Source: Candidatus Altimarinota bacterium (GTDB lineage Bacteria; Patescibacteriota; Gracilibacteria; BD1-5; UBA6164). From it: DNA of 42,633 bases. The notes below the pieces were generated by a model, which saw nothing but the letters and a program-made list of their open reading frames with translations, searched no databases and was not told the DNA's origin. The stretch spans positions 1-42,633 of the forward strand of contig JAMONT010000034.1 of the NCBI GenBank assembly GCA_027066455.1, given 5' to 3'. Made by a program: the position numbers and the translations under genes. Below are positions 37,265-42,633 of the stretch, piece by piece (position 1 is the first letter of the stretch; each line of letters begins with the position of its first letter).

Positions 37265-40200
37265 ATGAAAATAAAAAAAATAATTTTAAAAGAAATAAAA
37301 AAAATATTAATTATAATATTTTTATCTTTTTTTAGTGTAAATACTTTTGCTGAAAATATAGAAAATATTTTTTCTGATATAAATCCTGATTTTAAATATT
37401 ATTCACAAATGCAAACTCTTTATAATAATTGAATTATTAAAGCAAATAATATAAAATTATTTGAACCTGAAAAAATTCTTACAAGAGATGAATTTATTTG
37501 AATTTTGGAAGAAGTAAATTGTAATAAATGTATACAACCAGAAGTTTCAGAAGAACTGAAAAATAAATATTCTAACTCTTCTAGTTTTTTTGATATTTGA
37601 ACTGAAAATAAATATTTTTATTGTATAGCTGATGCTAAAGAAAAATGAATTACTACTGGTTATGATGTCTGACATACTTGTAATAATTGACTTTGAAAAG
37701 ATGAAGAAAAACCTTTTTGTCCAGATAATAATATTAGATTAGAAGAAGCTGTTGCTATGCTTTTTAGAAGTGCTTGAATTTTTTCTATATGAGATGCTAA
37801 TAAAGTAATAGAACAAATAAATAATTGAGAAATAACTGATAATTTGGCTCTTGATATTAAACCAAAATTAGCTAATGGAAGTGCTTATAGTTTTTATTGA
37901 GATATTAGAAAAGCTTTGGATTATTCTATTGAAGAATATAATGAATTTTGAGATAAAAAGGCTTTTAAAATGCTAAGAGTTGGGAATGATGATAAAGTTA
38001 ATCCAGGAAAAAATATTACAAAAGCTGATTTTATAAATTTAGCATATATTATTTTTAAAACTAATAGTTGTATAAATTGAGTTGCAACTTGATGATTAGA
38101 TGTTGATGAAGATAATTTATGACTTTGAACAAATATAAAAGTTTTTGAACCAAATTGTGATGTTTCTGACATTAGTAAATGTAAATTAGCTGATTTTAAT
38201 TGAAAAAATAATAAATTTGATTTTTATTGAAAAGTTGCTTGAGTTTGTAATTTATGAGTTAAACATCCAGATTGATATAGATGGGAATTTTACAATGAAA
38301 CTACAGGAAATTTGAAAATAAAATTATGAAAATTTATTAATGATTATTCTTTTTTGGAACCTTGAGCATATAATATTTCTTTACAAGTTTATGATAATTG
38401 TGGAAATATTTGAAAAGCTAGTTTTTATTTTAATTATAATTGAGAAAAAACTCCTTATGCAGATTGGATTGTTTCTGAAAAAGATTCAGATTTTAAAATT
38501 AAAATGATTCCTAAACCAGAAAATTGAGAAACTCCTTTGGAAGTAAAATTTGTTTGAGTAGCTGAATGAAAATGAGAACATACATTTGTTTGGGAAATAG
38601 AATGACAAAAAATAAATTGAAAAGAAATTGTTTATATTTTTGAAAAAGATTGAGTTTATAATGTAAAATTAATTGTTACAGATGAAAATTGAAATAAATT
38701 AGTTACAAATAGAAAAATAACAGTTTGAGTTGGTGAAAGTTTACTACAAAAGCTAAAAATAGAAGTTATTGTTGCACCAGTTTCTTGAGATTCTCCTTTA
38801 GAAACTAGTTTTGAAGCAAAACTAAAAAATAATAATAATCCTAATATAAAATATACTTGGTATGTAGATTGAGAAAAAATAAAAGGTCAAAAAATAAAAT
38901 ATTTATTTACAAAACCATGAAAATATAAAGTTGTTGTAATTGCAGAAGATAATAATGGTAAAATATGACAAGAAAAAATAATTATAAATATAACAAAGTG
39001 AGAAGCAGAAAAAATAAAAATAAAATTAACAGCAAATCCACTTATAGCAAAACCAAATACTAATGTAAAATTTTCAACACAAATTAGTTGAGGAGAAGGA
39101 AAATATAGATATATTTGGTATATAGATTGATGAGTTTTAAAAAGAGAAAATCCTGATTTTGAATATTTATTTACAAAACCTTGAAATTATAAAGTAAAAT
39201 TAAAAGTTGTTGATGAAAAATGAAATGTTTGAGTTGAAGAAATAACTATAAAAATAATTCCAAAAGATTCTCCTATAGATAATCCTATAAGCTTATCTAT
39301 AGAAACTAGTACTTTATCTGGGAAAATTCCTTTGCCTGTAAGTTTTAAATGAATAATTTGATGAGGAAATCCTGATGATTATGATTATTCTTGGGATTTT
39401 TGATGACCAACTAGAATTTGAAAAACAGTAGATTATTCTTTTAAGGAATCTTGAACAGTTACTGTAAAATTAACAGTTACAAATAAACATACTTGAGAAA
39501 CTACAACTTCAACTGTTGTAATAAAAGTTGTAGATAGAGATACTGATAAAGATTGAATACCAGATTTAGAAGATAAATGTATAAATATTCCTTGAGTTGC
39601 TGAAAATAATTGATGTCCTTTAGAAATAAAAGATAGTGATAAAGATTGAGTACCAGATGATAAAGATAAATGTGTTTTGGTTCCTTGAGCTGTAACTAAT
39701 AATTGATGTCCAGTAAATACAAATTGATGTAATTCAGATTGTTCTTGTGATGATGATGCTTATAAATGTAATATTGAAGATACAAATTCTTGTCAGCAAA
39801 ACTGAGTTTGTATTCCTAAAAATAGTAGTTGAGAACCCAAAGATACTGATGAAGATTGAATACCAGATTCAGAAGATGAATGTATTTTTGTACCTTGAAT
39901 AGTTGCAAATAATTGATGTCCTACAACAACAGATGGTTTGTGTGATGAAAATTGTTCTTGTGAAACTTGATATGTTTGTAATACTTTGAATGAAAATATT
40001 TGTTCAACTAAATGATTATGTTTAATTGAAGATTCAGAAGATGACCCGGAAAACCCAGATCCTGAAAATCCAGAAGTTCCTAAAAAAGATACAGATGAGG
40101 ATTGAATTCCTGATGTAAAAGATGATTGTGTTTTTGTTCCTTGAGATATTATTAATGATTGATGTCCTATTTTAGCAGAATACTGTGATGAAACTTGTTC

Positions 40201-40561
40201 TTGTGAAACTTGATATAAATGTAATACTCAAAACACAAATATTTGTTCAACTGAGTGAATTTGTGTACCTGAAAATAGATGTGGTTCAGATTTTTCTTGT
40301 GAACCTTGATATAAATGTAATATAAAACAATGAGCTTGATCAGCTGATATGGCTTGAACTTGTGTAAAAATTGATAGTTGTTTAGATGAATTAAATGGTT
40401 GAGTTTGAATTTTTTGAAATGCTATGTGTAATACTTGTCCTTGTCCTATAACTTCTGATTTTTCATCTGAAATCAGAGTTTGTGATATAATTTTTCCATC
40501 TATAACTTCTCCTGATTCTAGTGAAATTTATTCAAAATGAAAAAATTGGTTTGTTAAATAA
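37265..40561 (+). CDS. Large surface protein with SLH-like region, four PKD domains and thrombospondin-3 repeats
   Basis: A 1098-residue exported protein. A signal peptide (KKILIIIFLSFFSVNTFA) is followed by an SLH-like region to about residue 310 (INPDFKYYSQMQTLYNNGII, FEPEKILTRDEFIGIL, NPGKNITKADFINLAYIIF). Four PKD-like Ig domains lie at about 422-488, 502-575, 595-663 and 682-755 (for example YTWYVDGEKIKG, YLFTKPGKYKVVV, YSWDFGGPTRIGKT). At least four calcium-binding thrombospondin-3 repeats follow (DTDKDGIPD, DSDKDGVPD, DTDEDGIPD twice), with PGxxxNNGCP turns, interleaved with Cys-rich modules (CSCETGYVCN, CSCETGYKCN, SCEPGYKCN). SLH domains bind wall polymers, so this is probably a wall-attached adhesin. 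Most Gly codons of the repeats are TGA. Confidence 0.88.
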
Positions 40562-40565
40562 AAGC

Positions 40566-40598
40566 TAAAAAAAAACAATATTTTATATTGCTTTTTTT
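40566..40598. terminator. Bidirectional terminator between convergent genes
   Basis: CAATAT (40576-40581) and ATATTG (40585-40590) with an A-run on the left and a T-run on the right, between the stop at 40561 and the minus-strand stop at 40597. Confidence 0.75.
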
Positions 40599-41370
40599 AT
40601 ATTTTAAATTCTAGATAATGTTTTCTATAATAATTTTTTGCATATTCTAAATTTTGTAAAACTCTTTCATCATTCCCTGCTCCAAGCTCTGTTGGTTTTA
40701 CTTTTAAAGTAATATTTCATTTATATCAAACTGTTTTTAATTTCATTAAAAAACTTTCAAGTGGTAAATATGAAACTCATCAACCTGCTCAACCTGGTAA
40801 TAATCCAGTTTTAGAACCTGATTTATCACAAAAATAAACATTTTTTAAAGTAGCTCATAATATTCTTTGAGCTTTTAATGGATCAACTCATGAAGACTTG
40901 TCTAAACTCCAAATATTAAGCCCTGTATCTCCAGTTACTCTTTTTATTTCTGTAAAAGTATTATTTCTATATTCAGGAATCACAAACAAAAGCATTTTAG
41001 GTTCAACATTTTGAACTAAAACACTAAGTCAAGTATCTCTTTTAACTTTCATTAAATAGCTTGAAAACCAAATTGTATTTTTGTCTGTAATATGAGGTGG
41101 AGAAAAAGTAACAGTTTGAGCTCATATTTTTTTTGCTATCCCAACTATATGGTCAACTTTTTTCTTATCCATTCACTTTGTTGGTGCTGTAATTGAAATG
41201 ATAGGTAACTCAAAAACATCAACCAAAGTTTTCAAATATTCAGCATTTAAAGTATCAAAATTATTTCTTTCAACAACCAAGTCTAATCAATCATAGTTAG
41301 CCTTTTTTGCTAAAATAAAAATTTTGTGCATTCAGTATCCTCTTAAACATGTTGTTGATAATAAAAACAT
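40597..41370 (-). CDS. TIM-barrel protein of the xylose isomerase / AP endonuclease 2 family
   Basis: A 257-residue TIM-barrel-like protein. It starts MFLLSTTCLRGYG and shows the barrel rhythm of AP-endonuclease-2-like proteins (PF01261): KKANYDGLDLVVERNNFDT, LPIISITAPTKG, GAQTVTFSPPHI, MLLFVIPEYRNN-like and YFCDKSGSKTGLLPGGAGGG, ending with a KVKPTELGAGND motif and a C-terminal helix. In the family the metal-binding acidic residues lie at barrel-strand ends; here E, D and H are scattered but I cannot map each ligand. Function may be sugar isomerisation or repair. It is convergent with the surface protein gene and shares its terminator. The start at 41370 is preferred, with an in-frame Met 13 codons later as alternative. 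Confidence 0.75.
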
Positions 41371-41712
41371 ATAGATTAGATTAGTTAAATTTATAAATTA
41401 TTTTTACAATTATAATACATTTTTACTAATAATACAACTTTTTTTATAATTTTCCCTTGACAAAAAAATAATATATTTTTTTGTTTTATTAAAAAATTTT
41501 TATATATATGAAAAAATAATATAATTGAATGATATTTATTAAAATTTTTCTACTTGCTTTTTCATCTTAATTAATTAAAATATTTATAATCTTAGGAAAT
41601 TAAGAATTCAAATGAATAAATAAAACTTGAGGTTATTTTATAAATTAAAAAGTTTGCTTTTTAGCCCTTTTTGAATAAAATTTTCAAAGATTTAAATTTT
41701 AAAAAAATAAAT
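41371..41712. other. Intergenic region before the UDP-glucose dehydrogenase gene
   Basis: A 342-base divergent region. A TATAAT box (41520-41525) is present with only a weak -35. A TTGACA at 41457-41462 has no good -10 partner. A hairpin-like AAAAAG-loop-CTTTTT (41648-41663) lies near the start of the next gene. No gene or RNA was recognised. Confidence 0.55.
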
Positions 41713-42633
41713 ATGAAAATAACAATTTTTTGAACAGGTTATGTATGACTTGTAACTGGTACATGTTTGGCAGAAATTGGCCATGATGTTATGTGTATTG
41801 ATATAGATGAAAAAAAAGTTGAAAATCTTAAAAAAGGAATTATTCCTATTTATGAACCTTGACTTGAAGAATTAGTTTTAAGAAATTACAAAGAAGCAAG
41901 ATTAAATTTTTCAACTGATGCTAAAAAAGGTGTTGAATTTGCTGAAGCAATTTTTTCTGCTGTTTGAACTCCTCCAGATGAAAATCATAGAGCTGATTTG
42001 AAATTTGTAAAAATAGTTGCTAGTACTGTTTGAAAATATATGACAGATTATAAATGTTTTATAAATAAATCTACAGTTCCTGTTTGAACTGGTGAAATTT
42101 GTAAAAATATTATAAAAGAAGAATTAAAAAAATCTGGAAAAAATATAAATTTTGATATTGTAAGTAATCCTGAATTTTTAAAAGAATGAACTGCTATTAA
42201 TGATTTTATGAATCCTGATAGAATTGTTTGTTGAGTTGAATCTGAAAAAGCAAAAAAAGTATGTGAAAATATTTATAAATCATTTGTAAGAACAGATAGA
42301 CCACTTGTTTTCACTGATTTAAAATCATCTGAAATAATCAAATATGCAGCTAATGCTTTTCTTGCTACAAAAATAAGTTTTATAAATGAAATAGCAAATT
42401 TTGCTGAAATAGTTGGTGCAAATATATCTGACATAAGTAAATGAATAGGACTTGATCCTAGAATTGGTTCTAGATTTTTACATGCTGGTATTGGTTATGG
42501 TGGTTCTTGTTTTCCAAAAGATGTTCAAGCTTTAATTGAAACCTGAAAAGATTTTAATTTTGATTTTAAAATAATTAGAGAAACTGAAAATGTTAATAAA
42601 AAACAAAAAACTAAAACAGTTGATAAATTATTA
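41713..42633 (+). CDS. ugd: UDP-glucose 6-dehydrogenase (3-prime end outside the window)
   Basis: The first 307 residues of a UDP-glucose/GDP-mannose dehydrogenase, cut by the window edge. The NAD-binding Rossmann loop is [20 protein letters not shown] (two of the glycines are TGA), then [16 protein letters not shown] and [13 protein letters not shown]. The middle holds [34 protein letters not shown] and the STVPVGT signature. The catalytic Cys266 lies in [14 protein letters not shown]. The enzyme oxidises UDP-glucose to UDP-glucuronate for surface polysaccharides, consistent with the glycosyltransferase and pyruvyl transferase genes in the window. The full length is usually about 440 residues, so about 130 are missing. 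Confidence 0.95.

Noticed and set aside
41457-41485. TTGACA as promoter of ugd
   Set aside because: No acceptable -10 box lies 15-19 bases downstream, and it is more than 220 bases from the start codon.
41529-41570. Short leader peptide MIFIKIFLLAFSS before ugd
   Set aside because: Thirteen hydrophobic residues arise easily in this composition; no attenuator hairpin pair fits it.
1-42633. Mycoplasma code (UGA = Trp)
   Set aside because: TGG is used for Trp throughout, and TGA falls at required glycines, not tryptophans (for example the hairpin of endonuclease III).
1-42633. tRNA or rRNA genes
   Set aside because: No cloverleaf, T-arm consensus or rRNA stretch was recognised; the intergenic spaces are too A+T-rich and short.

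Overview
The window reads coherently only if UGA encodes glycine (genetic code 25). With TGA = Gly, nearly the whole window resolves into tightly packed genes on both strands, and TGA falls on glycines that families require. Examples are the helix-hairpin-helix of endonuclease III, the VGLAAPQVG box of peptide deformylase, the VGGTVGD segment of CTP synthase and the nucleotide-binding loop of UDP-glucose dehydrogenase. TGG still serves as Trp, which excludes the mycoplasma code. With the very low G+C, near-exclusive AGA for Arg and A-rich start contexts mostly lacking Shine-Dalgarno motifs, this points to the candidate phyla Absconditabacteria (SR1) or Gracilibacteria (BD1-5). I cannot choose between them from this window. 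All CDS coordinates use code 25; stops are TAA or TAG only.

Layout. 0-5.5 kb (minus): a FecR/Ig-like membrane protein, a small membrane protein, a ParE-type toxin-antitoxin pair, a polysaccharide pyruvyl transferase, two membrane proteins (one with a peptidoglycan-binding tail) and YbaB. 5.6-11.2 kb (plus): an acidic coiled-coil protein, a PPM-phosphatase-like transmembrane protein with a C-terminal propeller-like half, a MNT-HEPN toxin-antitoxin pair, an SPFH/stomatin protein and a Gly/Tyr-rich exported protein. 11.2-13.4 kb (minus): a radical SAM protein of the spore-photoproduct-lyase type and a bactofilin-like membrane protein. 13.5-20.4 kb (minus) is an accessory island: a decayed and an intact Bro-N gene, DinD, an AbiEi antitoxin with a wrecked AbiEii toxin, a P-loop kinase, a ClbS/DfsB protein, DUF3781 and a NavAb-like sodium channel. 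20.5-23.5 kb (minus): an M23 metallopeptidase and a lipoprotein with peptidoglycan-binding and DKNN repeats. 23.7-31.2 kb (plus): an MscS-like channel, two small DUF559 nucleases, endonuclease III, a pilin-like protein, a pseudouridine synthase and two glycosyltransferases. 31.2-33.1 kb (minus): two small proteins and SerRS. 33.4-40.6 kb (plus): a lipoprotein, CTP synthase, peptide deformylase and a 1098-residue SLH/PKD/thrombospondin-3 surface protein. 40.6-42.6 kb: a TIM-barrel protein (minus) and a truncated UDP-glucose dehydrogenase (plus).

The most striking feature is a set of about a dozen short G+C-rich palindromes in otherwise A+T-rich DNA. They fall into several sequence families. 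Some lie in frame inside genes and are translated (peptides like TSPQPSP). Two families bracket the two DUF559 nuclease genes, each nuclease having its own palindrome family; this looks like a nuclease-associated dispersal system comparable to REP/RAYT. A second unexpected structure is that the two Bro-N genes and DinD each carry a near-perfect inverted repeat, of unrelated sequence, at the equivalent codon position.

Taken together the genes fit a small, probably host-associated cell that invests in its envelope (surface adhesin, glycan enzymes, wall-binding proteins) and carries several toxin-antitoxin or defence modules. No rRNA, tRNA or CRISPR array was seen.
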